Source: Lewinella sp. JB7 (GTDB lineage Bacteria; Bacteroidota; Bacteroidia; Chitinophagales; Saprospiraceae). From it: a DNA stretch of 64,000 nucleotides. The notes under the pieces were generated by a model. It was not told where the DNA came from and did no database searches. It was given only the letters and a program-made list of their open reading frames with translations. A program made the position numbers and the translations under genes. This document shows, in pieces, positions 34,626 through 44,576 of this stretch. Each line of letters starts with the position of its first letter. Positions within the stretch are counted from its first letter, which is position 1. The DNA lies in NCBI RefSeq assembly GCF_024297185.1, contig NZ_JANCTD010000002.1, positions 186,001 through 250,000 of the forward strand, in the 5' to 3' direction.

Positions 34626-37600
34626 ATGCGTCTACTCTTTTTATTCCTCCTGCTCGTAGGAGTCGCCTCGACCACCCGGGCCCAGCTCGCGGAACTGTCG
34701 CCGGATACAAGCCTGGTGGCCTTCGAGGGGGAGTTGCAAACTTTCATGACGGCCACCCGCAACAACCGGGCCAGGGATGCCTACGCCAACTTCACCGGAG
34801 TACTGCACGGGGGCGGCTTTACCGCGGAACAGCAGCAACGTATCGTCGCTACGACGGTCAAGCTGGCCGCGCTGAAACTACAGAGTGACCGGGGCATCGC
34901 CAATTATCTTGACGTTCACGCCTTCCTGCAGGGGAAGGAAAAGGAACGACAGTTGCTGTTCCGGGATTTTCACGATATGCTCGGGGAAGCCCTGGCTCAG
35001 CCCGAAGTGTCGGTGGCCGAACTCAACAACGCCATGGCCAACGCGCTGGTCTATCTGGAATCCGGCCGTCTGGACACCAAACCCGGCCCCCACGGCTGGA
35101 AGGTGGCCGGTGGAAAGCCTCACTTCACGTACTCCGGAGCACCGGTTCTGCGCATCGATACCGTTCACCAATTGCTCGGCAGTACGACGGGGGACAGCAT
35201 CGCCATTCAGGAAACCCAGCTCCACGTCGATCTCGGTAAGGGCGCCGTCACGGGGAAGGGGGGACGTACCGACTGGCGCCGGGTCGGACTGCCGAGCGAG
35301 GTCTTCGTACGCCTGGTGGATTACCGCTTTGACGCGGACCGGGAGTTGCTGACTTCGGACTCCGCCCAGTTCCAGTACCCGGCCTACTTCGGTGACCGCA
35401 TCCTGTACGGACGTTTCAAGGACCGTCTGCAGTCGGGAGGTGCGCGCCCCGCCGGCGACGTACCCTCGTTCGAGAGCACGAACGGCTACGTCGACATCAA
35501 CGATATCGGAGAGGGAATGAGCCTCCGCGGCAACTTCGAACTACGGGCCAGCCGGGTGTACGCCCTCAGCGACGCGGGCCGCCGCGCGGTCGTGACCCTC
35601 AACATCGACGACGGTCAGGACGGCCGGAAAGTGCGTGGCCTCAGCAAACAGTTCATTCTCGAACCCGCCAAGCGGATCACGGCGCAGAAAGTCGACCTGA
35701 CGGTCTTCTTCGGTCAGGACAGCCTCTACCACCCGAGCATCAGCATCGACGTGGACGTGCCCGCGCGGTCCGTATCGCTCAACCGTACGCAGTCGAGTTC
35801 CGATCGACTGCCCTTTTACCACAGCGGGAACCGCTTCAATATCGACGCCAACAACATCAGTGTGTACCTGGACCGCGACAGCGCCGTCGTGGGTCGTCGC
35901 ACGGTGAGTTTTCAGGAGAAGGGGGATGTCATTTTTGAGAGCGAAAACTTCTTCAGCAGCCGCGATTACCAGCAGATCCAAGCGCTGTCCGGCTTCAACC
36001 CCCTGGAAGTCATCTACCGCTACCAGTCGTCCCTGTACGACGGCGGGGATACGATCAATATCCAGAGCCTGGCCACCCAGTTTCGGCCCGATCTGACGGG
36101 AAAGGACATCGAATCGGTGATTTTCGATCTCCAGGATCGCGGATTCCTGAGCTACGACGGCGAGTCGGGCAAGATTGCCGTCAAGCCCAAACTGGCGCAC
36201 TTCGTGCTTTCCGAACGGGAGGCCAAGGACTACGATCGCCTGCGGTTGATCAGTCAAACCACCGTAGAGAACGCCTTCATCGACCTAAAGGGGGGGACGA
36301 TCCGCGTGGACGGCGTGCAACCGCTGCAACTCAACGCGCGTAAGCAGATTGCCATCAAGCCCTACGCCGAACAGGTAAGCATCGTCGGTGACCGCAACCT
36401 GGATTTCGGCGGACAGGTCTACGCGGGCGCGGCCATTCTTTCGGGAAGTGACTTTCACTTCCGCTACGATCCCTACTACATTCAGTTCGACTCCGTTGAC
36501 TACATCGACCTTTTCCTTCCCGAAGGAGGAGAAGTGAAGGAAGGTGCCCGGAAACTGTCCACCGCCAGCCGGATCGAAGACGTGAGCGGCTACCTGCTCA
36601 TCGATGCCCCCAAGAACAAGAGCGGCGCGGAGGACATCGCCTACTTCCCCTCCCTCCAGACTCGCGGACCCAGCTACATCTACTACGACCGGGCGGATAC
36701 GAACTCCCTGTACTCCCGCGACAGCTTCTACTTCGAACTGGCCCCGTTCAGCCTCAACAATCTTGACAGCCTGACGGAGATGAATCTCGGGCTCCGGGGC
36801 GAACTGGTGAGCGGCGGCATTTTTCCCCGCATGGAACAAACCCTGAGCGTGCAGGACGACGGCAGCCTGGGCTTCATCGGAACCACCGACAGTCTGGGGG
36901 CTTCGGCCTACGGCGATCGCGGCACCTACAGCGGCCAGGTGACCCTGAACAACAGCGGACTCGCGGGAAAGGGGACCCTAAACTATCTGGAAGCCGAAAT
37001 CACCAGCGACGACATCCGCTTCGGCGTCGACAGTACAACCACCACCTCGGAGTCCTTCATACTCAACCGGACGGTGACCGACGAACGCAGCGTACCCCAG
37101 GTGGAAGGATCGCGGGTCAACGTGACCTTCCGGCCCTACGGCGATTCCCTGGTGGTAGTGCCGGCCGAAGGGGCCGACTTCACCCTCTACGGTGACGCCG
37201 ACCGCAGCTTCGACGGTACCCTGGTCCTGACGCCGACCGCCCTGCAAGGAAGCGGTACGCTGGACTGGTCCCAGGCCCGCATTGAGAGCGACTATTTTAG
37301 TTTCGGAGCCGATCAGGCCATGGCGGATACGGCTACCGTTGCCATCAAGAGTCAGCAGAACGCCGGCGAGATCGCCCTGCAGACCAGGAACGTCGCCGCG
37401 GAAGTTGACTACGCGGCCAACCGGGCCACCTTCCGAAATAACGGCAGCGAACTGGCGACCGAATTACCCTACATCGAGTACCTGACCAGCAGCGATCGCT
37501 TCGACTGGGACATGGAAAACGGTAACATCACCTTCGAAACCCGGGCCGGTAAGGACCGCTTTACGAGCATCAATCCCGACCAGGACAGCCTCACCTTTAC

Positions 37601-39326
37601 GGGCAACTCCGCTGTCTACGACAACCTGGCCAGCGAGCTCACGGTAGGGGGTGTCCCCTTCGTGATCAGCGCCGACGCCAAAATCTATCCCGCCGACAGT
37701 ACACTCGTGGTACAACCCGGCGCCCGCATCGCCCAGCTGACCGGTGCCCGTATCGTGGCCGACACCCTGAATCAGTACCACGTGATCAATCGGGCCACGG
37801 TCGACATTGCCGGGCGCAAGGAGTACACCGCCTCCGGCTACTACGAGTATAAAGTAGGTCCCCATACGCAAGAATTTGAACTGCAGAACATTGTCGGCAC
37901 CCGCGTCGGTAAGGGCTTGCAGTCCGAAAAGGCCACCGCGACCCGCGCGGAGGGGCAGATTGCCGAAGATGAGACCTTCTACATCGACGACAAGACCCTG
38001 TTCCACGGGACGATCAGCCTGGATGCCGGAAGTGCCGCCCTGGCCTTCGACGGCTACGCCCGGATCGAGGACGAAAAACTGGCCGCCGCCGAGTGGTTCG
38101 TCGTAGCAAGCGAGGCGGACAAGACTAATCTTATTCTGAACACGGACGGGGTTCAGGGGCGCGACGGAAAACCGCTCAACACCGGTTTCTACCTCAGCAA
38201 ACCCGAACGCCACGTGTATCCCAGCCTCATTCAGACTCTGCACCGCCGGGTGGATCATCCCATTCTGGCCGCCGAGGGGGTATTTACCTACGATGAAGAC
38301 GGCAAGCGTTTTCTCTTCGGAGACAGTGTACGGGTTGCGCGTCCGGAAGCTTCCGCCCCGGGCAATTTGATGATCTACGATACGGAATCCGGCCTGATCT
38401 CCGGCGACGGAGAGCTGGGGATCGGCGGCCGGCTCAAGTACATCGGCATGCGCAGCTACGGGAACATCGCCATGCAACTGCCTGAACAGGTGGCCCCGCC
38501 AGAGGAGGAGGATATGGTAAGCCTGACCGAGGAACCCGCCGCCGCCGACTCCACCGGCGTAGCCGAGGCGCCCGAGACCCTGACCGACAACATGTTCCTG
38601 CTGGAGGAAGAGACCGAAGACGCGCCGGCTACGGACGTCACCGAACTGAGTCTCACGGTCGATGCGCCCGAAGCCGAGATCTACCCGGAAACCAACGTCG
38701 AACTGATGGCCGTGATCGACCTGATCCTGCCCGAACGACTCGTGCAGATCATGGCCACCGACATCATCTCCGGGGGGTACAGCGCCGCTCCGCTGGGCAT
38801 TAACGCCCGGGTACCCTTCGCCACGGCGGGCATTAATGCCCTCTTTCCCGCCGGACCGGATCGCGAGCGCGCCCTGGCCGGACTGGCCGCCGATGCCGTC
38901 GACCTCCCTCCGACCATTAACCGCCACACCTTCCTGTTCTCGGATATGAAGATGCGCTGGAACACCGATTACCAGTCGTTCGTTTCCACCGAAACCCTCA
39001 ACGGGCTAGCATCGATCGGGGGGCAGGGCGTCAGCAGGCGCATCGAATCCTACCTGGAGGTGAAGATGACGACCGGCGGCGACGACCGGCTGTACTTGTT
39101 CATCAAGTCGCCCAGTGAGACTTACTATTTCTTCGGGTTCAAGGACGGTATCCTCAACCTCGTAAGCAACAACAACAGCTTCATGAACGCCTTCCGCGAA
39201 CTCAAGCCGAAGGACGTGGTCCTGGAGATGGAAGACGGACAGACCTACGAGATCCTCGAAGTGACCCCCGGAACGGCCCAGACCTTTCTGCGGCGGGCTC
39301 AGGCAGCCTTCGAGACGGTGGACTAG
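34626..39326 (+). CDS. Very large exported protein of unknown function
   Basis: A 1566-residue protein beginning with a clear signal peptide (MRLLFLFLLLVGVASTTRAQ; start at 34626 chosen for this). I do not recognise a named family. The body is beta-rich with few hydrophobic helices. It contains repeated phrases that describe stacked beta segments (for example TLNYLEAEITSDDIRFGVD near 780 and TLDWSQARIESDYFSFGAD near 880), suggesting imperfect repeats of about 100 residues. An acidic Pro/Glu-rich linker lies near residues 1288-1345, followed by a compact C-terminal region ending with ELKPKDVVLEMEDGQTYEIL. It follows prmA by 10 bases and its stop overlaps the convergent DUF58 gene by four bases. 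An envelope role, perhaps structural or in outer membrane assembly, is inference only. Confidence 0.8.
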   Translation: MRLLFLFLLLVGVASTTRAQLAELSPDTSLVAFEGELQTFMTATRNNRARDAYANFTGVLHGGGFTAEQQQRIVATTVKLAALKLQSDRGIANYLDVHAFLQGKEKERQLLFRDFHDMLGEALAQPEVSVAELNNAMANALVYLESGRLDTKPGPHGWKVAGGKPHFTYSGAPVLRIDTVHQLLGSTTGDSIAIQETQLHVDLGKGAVTGKGGRTDWRRVGLPSEVFVRLVDYRFDADRELLTSDSAQFQYPAYFGDRILYGRFKDRLQSGGARPAGDVPSFESTNGYVDINDIGEGMSLRGNFELRASRVYALSDAGRRAVVTLNIDDGQDGRKVRGLSKQFILEPAKRITAQKVDLTVFFGQDSLYHPSISIDVDVPARSVSLNRTQSSSDRLPFYHSGNRFNIDANNISVYLDRDSAVVGRRTVSFQEKGDVIFESENFFSSRDYQQIQALSGFNPLEVIYRYQSSLYDGGDTINIQSLATQFRPDLTGKDIESVIFDLQDRGFLSYDGESGKIAVKPKLAHFVLSEREAKDYDRLRLISQTTVENAFIDLKGGTIRVDGVQPLQLNARKQIAIKPYAEQVSIVGDRNLDFGGQVYAGAAILSGSDFHFRYDPYYIQFDSVDYIDLFLPEGGEVKEGARKLSTASRIEDVSGYLLIDAPKNKSGAEDIAYFPSLQTRGPSYIYYDRADTNSLYSRDSFYFELAPFSLNNLDSLTEMNLGLRGELVSGGIFPRMEQTLSVQDDGSLGFIGTTDSLGASAYGDRGTYSGQVTLNNSGLAGKGTLNYLEAEITSDDIRFGVDSTTTTSESFILNRTVTDERSVPQVEGSRVNVTFRPYGDSLVVVPAEGADFTLYGDADRSFDGTLVLTPTALQGSGTLDWSQARIESDYFSFGADQAMADTATVAIKSQQNAGEIALQTRNVAAEVDYAANRATFRNNGSELATELPYIEYLTSSDRFDWDMENGNITFETRAGKDRFTSINPDQDSLTFTGNSAVYDNLASELTVGGVPFVISADAKIYPADSTLVVQPGARIAQLTGARIVADTLNQYHVINRATVDIAGRKEYTASGYYEYKVGPHTQEFELQNIVGTRVGKGLQSEKATATRAEGQIAEDETFYIDDKTLFHGTISLDAGSAALAFDGYARIEDEKLAAAEWFVVASEADKTNLILNTDGVQGRDGKPLNTGFYLSKPERHVYPSLIQTLHRRVDHPILAAEGVFTYDEDGKRFLFGDSVRVARPEASAPGNLMIYDTESGLISGDGELGIGGRLKYIGMRSYGNIAMQLPEQVAPPEEEDMVSLTEEPAAADSTGVAEAPETLTDNMFLLEEETEDAPATDVTELSLTVDAPEAEIYPETNVELMAVIDLILPERLVQIMATDIISGGYSAAPLGINARVPFATAGINALFPAGPDRERALAGLAADAVDLPPTINRHTFLFSDMKMRWNTDYQSFVSTETLNGLASIGGQGVSRRIESYLEVKMTTGGDDRLYLFIKSPSETYYFFGFKDGILNLVSNNNSFMNAFRELKPKDVVLEMEDGQTYEILEVTPGTAQTFLRRAQAAFETVD

Positions 39327-40249
39327 CGCATCCGCGCGCGCTTCACGAGGTACTGCTGCAGAATGGGGCGGAAACCGGCGTTGATGTCCGCCTCTACGTA
39401 GTCGATCTTATACTGCAGGCACTTCAACCGCAGCCGCTCCTGGTAAGCCGCTACCTGCTGGACGTAGTACTCCTTTACCTGATTGGGCTGGACCTTTACC
39501 CGTTCGCCGCTCTCCATGTCGACGAACTCGTAGGGCCGATCTTCGAATTCGAAGTCGATCTCGCGTTGCTTGTCGACGGTATGGAAGAGCACGACCTCGT
39601 GTTTGGCGTGCTTCAGGTGCTGCAGCGCGGCGAAGAGGTCCTCCTCCCGCTCCGTGTCGTCAAACATATCGCTGAAGATCACCACCAGCGACCGCCGGTG
39701 AATGCTGTCGGCGATCTGGTGGAGGGCTCCGGCCGCGGCGGTCTTCACGTCGTGGGTCGGCCGGTCGAGTTGCTGTTGGAGGTAGGTCAGCAGCAGTCGG
39801 TAATGGGTGGTGCTCGATTTGGGGCGGGTGTGCACGTCGACACCCTCGTTGAAGAAGGTGAGTCCGAAAGCGTCGCGCTGCCGCATGAGCAGGTTCATGA
39901 GGCTGGCGGCGGCCAGCGCGCTGAAGCGGATCTTATTGACGTGGTCCTCCGATTGGCGAGTCACCTCCGGAAAGTACATGCTGGAGCTGGTATCGACCAC
40001 GATCTGGCAGCGGAGGTTGGTTTCCTCCTCGTACCGCTTGGTGTACATCTTGTCGGTGCGGGCGAAGACCTTCCAGTCGATGTTGCGGGTCGGTTCCCCC
40101 TGGTTGTAGATGCGGTGTTCGGCGAACTCGACGCTAAATCCGTGGAAGGGGCTTTTGTGGAGCCCGATGATGAAGCCCTCCACCACCTGGCGCGCGAGCA
40201 ATTCGAGGTTGCCCAGATTGCGTACTTGGTCGTTGGTAATGAGCTGCAT
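39323..40249 (-). CDS. DUF58 domain protein with VWA-like fold
   Basis: A 308-residue DUF58 protein. The signature region FAEHRIYNQGEPTRNIDWKVFARTDKMYTKRYEEETN spans about residues 42-78, followed by a VWA-like metal-binding start VDTSSSM. Family members usually sit with a MoxR-type AAA ATPase and BatA/BatB proteins; none is in this window, so this copy is isolated. Function is thought to be MoxR-assisted assembly or stress resistance, not firmly known. Its tail overlaps the end of the large exported protein gene by four bases. Confidence 0.88.
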   Translation of the reverse strand: MQLITNDQVRNLGNLELLARQVVEGFIIGLHKSPFHGFSVEFAEHRIYNQGEPTRNIDWKVFARTDKMYTKRYEEETNLRCQIVVDTSSSMYFPEVTRQSEDHVNKIRFSALAAASLMNLLMRQRDAFGLTFFNEGVDVHTRPKSSTTHYRLLLTYLQQQLDRPTHDVKTAAAGALHQIADSIHRRSLVVIFSDMFDDTEREEDLFAALQHLKHAKHEVVLFHTVDKQREIDFEFEDRPYEFVDMESGERVKVQPNQVKEYYVQQVAAYQERLRLKCLQYKIDYVEADINAGFRPILQQYLVKRARMR

Positions 40250-40324
40250 GGCTTAACTTAAGTCCCCGTGGGGCGTTGGTCGAATAGAACGGAAGGTAAA
40301 CGTTTCCGCGACTAACTTCGGATC

Positions 40325-40792
40325 ATGTTAGGAAAAGTAAAACAGTGGCTCGGGATCGAAGGCGTCAAACTGGAGTTGCTCCTGCCGCCCGAATTTCACC
40401 CCCGGCAGGGCAGTCTGGCCGGTACGATCCGGCTCACGAGCAAGCACGCCCAGCGCGTATCCGCCATCAAAGTGGTTATGGTGGAAAAGTACGCCCGCGG
40501 TAAGGACGACGACCAGCTGGTCGACGAGTACGAACTGGGCCGACAGGTGATCACCGACCTTATCGACGTGCCCGCGGAGGGAATCCCCGTGGAGGTCAAC
40601 TTTCGAATATCCTTCACACCGGTCAATTCCCCCGTCGACAACTTCGGTAGTAAAAACGTCTTTTACGGCGGCCTGGCCTGGGCGGCGAAGAAATTGCGCG
40701 GCGTGCAGTCGGAATACCGCATCGAGGCGGAGGCCCAGGTACAGGGCGTAGGTCTGAACCCCTTCGACAAACAAATTCTCAGGGAAGCCTAA
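40325..40792 (+). CDS. Spo0M-like arrestin-fold protein
   Basis: A 155-residue protein resembling the Spo0M/SpoOM family: it begins LGKVKQWLGIEGVKLELLLP, with the extended beta-sandwich pattern of arrestin-like domains, and has IPVEVNFRISF and LRGVQSEYRIEAEAQVQG. Spo0M was named for Bacillus sporulation control, but homologues occur widely in non-sporulating bacteria, so the name does not imply sporulation here. A -7-like TAACTTCG lies four bases before the start codon. No operon partner. Confidence 0.65.
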   Translation: MLGKVKQWLGIEGVKLELLLPPEFHPRQGSLAGTIRLTSKHAQRVSAIKVVMVEKYARGKDDDQLVDEYELGRQVITDLIDVPAEGIPVEVNFRISFTPVNSPVDNFGSKNVFYGGLAWAAKKLRGVQSEYRIEAEAQVQGVGLNPFDKQILREA

Positions 40793-40849
40793 GCGGGGCA
40801 GTAGGGCGGCGGCGGCGCGCGGGTGCGGTGCACCACGGTAGAAGAGCGA

Positions 40850-41737
40850 TCAACTCAGGTAGTGGCGAAAGAATTCCACGGTGCGTGACCACGCCAGCTG
40901 TGCGGCTTTCTCGTCGTAACGGGGCGTGGTATCGTTGTGGAAGCCGTGCTGCACGCCGGCGTATACGTGAGCGGAATGCTGTTTATCGTTTTCGATCAGT
41001 GCCTTGGCGTAGGCGGGCCAGCCGGCGTTCACCCGCTCGTCGAGTCCGGCGTAGTGCAGCTGTAGGGGCGCGGTGATGCCGGGCACTTCCGCCGCGTCGG
41101 CCTGGCCGCCGTAGAAGGGGACGGCCGCGGCTAGTTCGGGCAAGCGGACCGCCATGGCGTTTGCAATAGCCCCCCCGAAGCAGAATCCGACTACCCCTAC
41201 CTTACCGTTAACCCCGGAATGCCGGCGCAGGTAGCCGTAGCCGGCGATAAAATCCTCGAGCATTTCGTCGCGGTCGCGTTGTCGTTGCAGCGCACGCCCA
41301 TCGTCGTCGTTGCCGGGGTAGCCACCTAGCGGAGTGAGTGCGTCCGGGGCCAGGGCCGTGAAGCCGGCGAGGGCGGCGCGGCGGGCCACGTCCTCGATGT
41401 GGGGATTGAGGCCCCGGTTCTCGTGGACCACCAGCACGCCACCCGTCGGGCCCTCCGCTTCCGCCGGTCGGACGAGCAGGGCACGAATTTCCCCGCCGCC
41501 GTCGGGCGAGGAGTAAGTGATGTACTCGGAGGAAATGCGCGGATCATCGACGGGCACCTGGACCGCGGTCGCGTATTTCGGCTGCAGAAAATCGAGGATG
41601 CCGGCGACAGTCAGGCCACCGACGGCGTAGGCTCCGATGCGTTCGATGAATTCCCGCCGCTCGATCTGGCTGTGCACGTAGCGGTCGAAGAGGCGGTACA
41701 CTTCCGGGTTCAGGTGGTCCTTGTTGATCTTGGGCAT
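40850..41737 (-). CDS. Dienelactone hydrolase family protein, probable Tat export
   Basis: A 295-residue alpha/beta hydrolase of the dienelactone hydrolase family. The Cys nucleophile is in GVVGFCFGGAIAN (about residue 190), with Asp in AGLDERVNAG and His in VQHGFHND completing the triad. The N-terminus has ERREFIERIG followed by a hydrophobic stretch (YAVGGLTVAGIL), which looks like a twin-arginine signal after about 25 leading residues. An HENRGL oxyanion-type motif is present. The substrate is unknown; family members hydrolyse lactones and simple esters. Confidence 0.88.
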   Translation of the reverse strand: MPKINKDHLNPEVYRLFDRYVHSQIERREFIERIGAYAVGGLTVAGILDFLQPKYATAVQVPVDDPRISSEYITYSSPDGGGEIRALLVRPAEAEGPTGGVLVVHENRGLNPHIEDVARRAALAGFTALAPDALTPLGGYPGNDDDGRALQRQRDRDEMLEDFIAGYGYLRRHSGVNGKVGVVGFCFGGAIANAMAVRLPELAAAVPFYGGQADAAEVPGITAPLQLHYAGLDERVNAGWPAYAKALIENDKQHSAHVYAGVQHGFHNDTTPRYDEKAAQLAWSRTVEFFRHYLS

Positions 41738-41817
41738 GGATGCGGGTGATTTTAGGGCATTTGGTCTGCCGCCGTTTGTGACCGATCTTTTTGGCGGTAC
41801 TCTAGTTCCCCTAATAT

Positions 41818-43455
41818 ATGCACAAACTTTTCTACTACCTCCTTCCCGCTGCCCTGATTGCGTGCCTATCCGGCTGTGCCCGACCCGAAGCGGGCGATCC
41901 AGCCACCGGAGCGGCGACGTCCGTAGCGAGCAATTACCAGGATGCCTACCGGCCGCAGTTTCACTTCACGCCCCGGGCCAACTGGATGAACGACCCGAAC
42001 GGTATGGTGTACCTGGACGGGGAGTACCACCTGTTTTATCAGTACTATCCCGACAGCACCGTCTGGGGCCCCATGCACTGGGGGCACGCCGTAAGCGAGG
42101 ATTTGGTACGCTGGGAGGAGCTCCCGATCGCCCTGTACCCGGATTCGCTGGGCTATATTTTTTCCGGCAGCGCCGTCATCGATCACGACAACACCAGCGG
42201 ATTCGGGACGGGCGGACAGGCCCCGATGGTAGCCATCTTTACCTACCACGACCCCGAAAAGGCCCGGGCCGGCGCCACCGACGTCGAATCCCAGGCCATC
42301 GCCTACAGTCTCGACCGGGGTCGCAGCTGGACGAAGTACGCCGGTAACCCGGTCATCCCCAATCCGGGAGACCAGCGCGACTTCCGGGACCCGAAGGTCA
42401 TCTGGCATGCGGATTCCGAAAGTTGGGTCATGGTGCTGGCCGCCCGGGATCGCCTGCAGTTCTACGGCTCTCCGGATTTGAAAAACTGGACCTACCTCAG
42501 CGAGTTCGGCCGGCAGTACGGGACCCACGCCGGGGTGTGGGAGTGTCCCGATCTCTTTCCCATGACGGTCGAGGAGACGGGAGAAACGAAGTGGGTAGCC
42601 ATCCAGAACATCAACCCCGGCGGGCCCAACGGCGGGTCGGGAACGGCTTACTACGTGGGCGACTTCGACGGAAAGACCTTCACCATCGACCCCCGATTTG
42701 CCCGTGACGTGACCGGGGAACGGGCCGTGTGGCTCGACCACGGCCGCGACAACTACGCCGGGGTCACCTGGTCGAACGTCCCCGCGGAGGACGGACGCAG
42801 GCTCTTCATCGGCTGGATGAGCAACTGGGATTACGCCAACCTCGTGCCCACCGAGAAGTGGCGGAGCGCCACGACCCTTCTCCGTAGGCTGACCCTGCAC
42901 CGGACGGAGGCGGGGTACCGCGTGTATTCCCAGCCCGTACGGGAACTGCACGATCTGCGGCGGGAAAGCTTTCCGGTGGCAGCCCGCGATACGCTGCTCT
43001 CCGGTAACTTTACGGGACCCGCGTCCGCGCCCGCATCCCCCCCGCTGGCCGAACTGGAACTGTCGTTCCTATTGACGGAAGGAAGGCAAGCCGACTTTGG
43101 CGTTGAGCTATTCAACGACCATGGCGACCGCTACCGGATCGGGTACGACGGGACGAAGAACGCTTACTACAGCGACCGCACCCGGGCCGGAGCCACCAAC
43201 TTCTCCGACAAGTTCGACGCGACGATCGCCCAGGCTCCCCGCCTGGCTACGGGCGACACGGTCCGCCTCTACCTTTACCTGGACGTTGCCTCCGCCGAAC
43301 TGTTCGCCGATGGGGGCGCGACCGTTATGACGGAAATATTCTTTCCCGAGCGGGCACTGACGGAATTGCGCGTATACGGTACGGAGAACGGGGTGGCATT
43401 TCTCGGCGGAACGGCTCACCGACTGGGATCCATCTGGGGGGGAAGCGATCAATAA
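41818..43455 (+). CDS. GH32 fructan hydrolase lipoprotein (levanase/inulinase type)
   Basis: A 545-residue lipoprotein (Cys20 in ACLSGC) of glycoside hydrolase family 32. The three acidic motifs are visible: nucleophile Asp59 in WMNDPNG, the RDP motif near 191-193 (DFRDPKV) and acid/base Glu near 242 in WECPD. The five-bladed propeller is followed by the C-terminal beta-sandwich (about 380-540). Motif WMNDPNG and the exported form fit an exo- or endo-fructanase rather than a cytosolic sucrose hydrolase; exact specificity is unclear. It is not beside a SusC/SusD pair or fructokinase. The next gene starts about 43 bases later on the same strand. Confidence 0.94.
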   Translation: MHKLFYYLLPAALIACLSGCARPEAGDPATGAATSVASNYQDAYRPQFHFTPRANWMNDPNGMVYLDGEYHLFYQYYPDSTVWGPMHWGHAVSEDLVRWEELPIALYPDSLGYIFSGSAVIDHDNTSGFGTGGQAPMVAIFTYHDPEKARAGATDVESQAIAYSLDRGRSWTKYAGNPVIPNPGDQRDFRDPKVIWHADSESWVMVLAARDRLQFYGSPDLKNWTYLSEFGRQYGTHAGVWECPDLFPMTVEETGETKWVAIQNINPGGPNGGSGTAYYVGDFDGKTFTIDPRFARDVTGERAVWLDHGRDNYAGVTWSNVPAEDGRRLFIGWMSNWDYANLVPTEKWRSATTLLRRLTLHRTEAGYRVYSQPVRELHDLRRESFPVAARDTLLSGNFTGPASAPASPPLAELELSFLLTEGRQADFGVELFNDHGDRYRIGYDGTKNAYYSDRTRAGATNFSDKFDATIAQAPRLATGDTVRLYLYLDVASAELFADGGATVMTEIFFPERALTELRVYGTENGVAFLGGTAHRLGSIWGGSDQ

Positions 43456-43498
43456 GGGCGCCCGCGCCAAACGTTCCTTCGCGTTCGTGGTTTTACCC

Positions 43499-44566
43499 AT
43501 GAGATCGCAAACTATGACCCTGAGAGACGCCGTACGATCGGCCAGTAACACCGTTTCCTCCGTAGCACGAGAGGAAGCCAGCATCAGCAGCGACCCGGCG
43601 GAGGACCGACAACGGCGGGCGGCGGCCTTTGCGCGCGTCATCGCCTCCGAGGTCGGGGATACCTGGATGCGCCGTTCGCGGGGACTGGAGCGCGACTTCG
43701 CCCGCGGCGATATTTACCTGAAGTTCGAGGGGGATAATCCTACCGGCACCCAGAAGGACCGTATCGCCTTCGCCCACGTTCTTGACGCCGTGCAACGTGG
43801 TCTTCAAACCATCGCCTACGCGACCTGCGGTAACTACGGGGTGGCGGTGGCCCTGGCGGCCAAACTCGCCGGGCTGCGTTGTGAGATTTTCGTACCCGCC
43901 GGGTACCACACCAAGCGTCTGGGGGAGATGGAGGAACTGGGCGGACGGTTGCACCGCCCCCCGGGCACCTACGAAGACGTCGTAGCCCGCAGCAGCGAGG
44001 AAGCGCGCCGCCGGGGATGGTATGACGCGAATCCCGGTAAGCAAAATACCGCCCTGCAACTGGGGGCATACGCCGAGATCGCACACGAAATCTACCGCGA
44101 TCTCGGTTCTGCTCCCGCGACCGTAGCCGTGCCGGTATCGAACGGGACGCTGCTGGCGGGGATCCACCACGGGTTCGAGGACCTTCGGAAACGGGGACTG
44201 ATTACCGCGGTGCCCCGGCTGGTGGCCGCTTCCTCCACCCACAAGAACCCCATCGTGACTTCCTTCTTGGCGGGTAGCCCCACGTGCAACGATTTACTTC
44301 CTGAACAGATCCGGGAAACCACGATCAATGAACCGCTGATCAACTGGCACAGCTTTGACGGTCAGGAAGCTCTCGATGCACTATACCGCAGCGGTGGCGA
44401 TGCCCGCCACGTATCGGACGAGAAAATGCGCAAGATGTCGGCCTACCTGAGCAGTAAAGAAGCCCTACAGGTATTACCGGCATCGACGGCCGGGCTCATC
44501 GCCCTGCTGGAGCTGCCGGGTCAACCCCATGAAATAAGTGTTGCCGTTCTGACGGCCAAAAGATGA
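43499..44566 (+). CDS. PLP-dependent enzyme of the threonine synthase-like fold type II
   Basis: A 355-residue fold type II PLP enzyme. Lys in NPTGTQKDR (about residues 82-90) is the expected Schiff-base residue, and the phosphate-binding CGNYGVAVALAA and the PVSNGT segment follow the threonine synthase/dehydratase pattern. In-frame starts at 43487 (GTG), 43499 (ATG) and 43514 (ATG) are all possible; I use 43499. It lies ten bases before the DgcN-like gene, so it is likely part of the same D-glutamate or dipeptide pathway. The reaction (lyase, ammonia-lyase or synthase) is not determined. Confidence 0.82.
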   Translation: MRSQTMTLRDAVRSASNTVSSVAREEASISSDPAEDRQRRAAAFARVIASEVGDTWMRRSRGLERDFARGDIYLKFEGDNPTGTQKDRIAFAHVLDAVQRGLQTIAYATCGNYGVAVALAAKLAGLRCEIFVPAGYHTKRLGEMEELGGRLHRPPGTYEDVVARSSEEARRRGWYDANPGKQNTALQLGAYAEIAHEIYRDLGSAPATVAVPVSNGTLLAGIHHGFEDLRKRGLITAVPRLVAASSTHKNPIVTSFLAGSPTCNDLLPEQIRETTINEPLINWHSFDGQEALDALYRSGGDARHVSDEKMRKMSAYLSSKEALQVLPASTAGLIALLELPGQPHEISVAVLTAKR

Positions 44567-44576
44567 TATTCCTCCT

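Noticed and set aside
37464-38927. A 487-codon minus-strand frame inside the large exported protein gene
   Set aside because: The composition is that of an antisense shadow. The plus-strand frame is longer and has a signal peptide and a coherent protein sequence.
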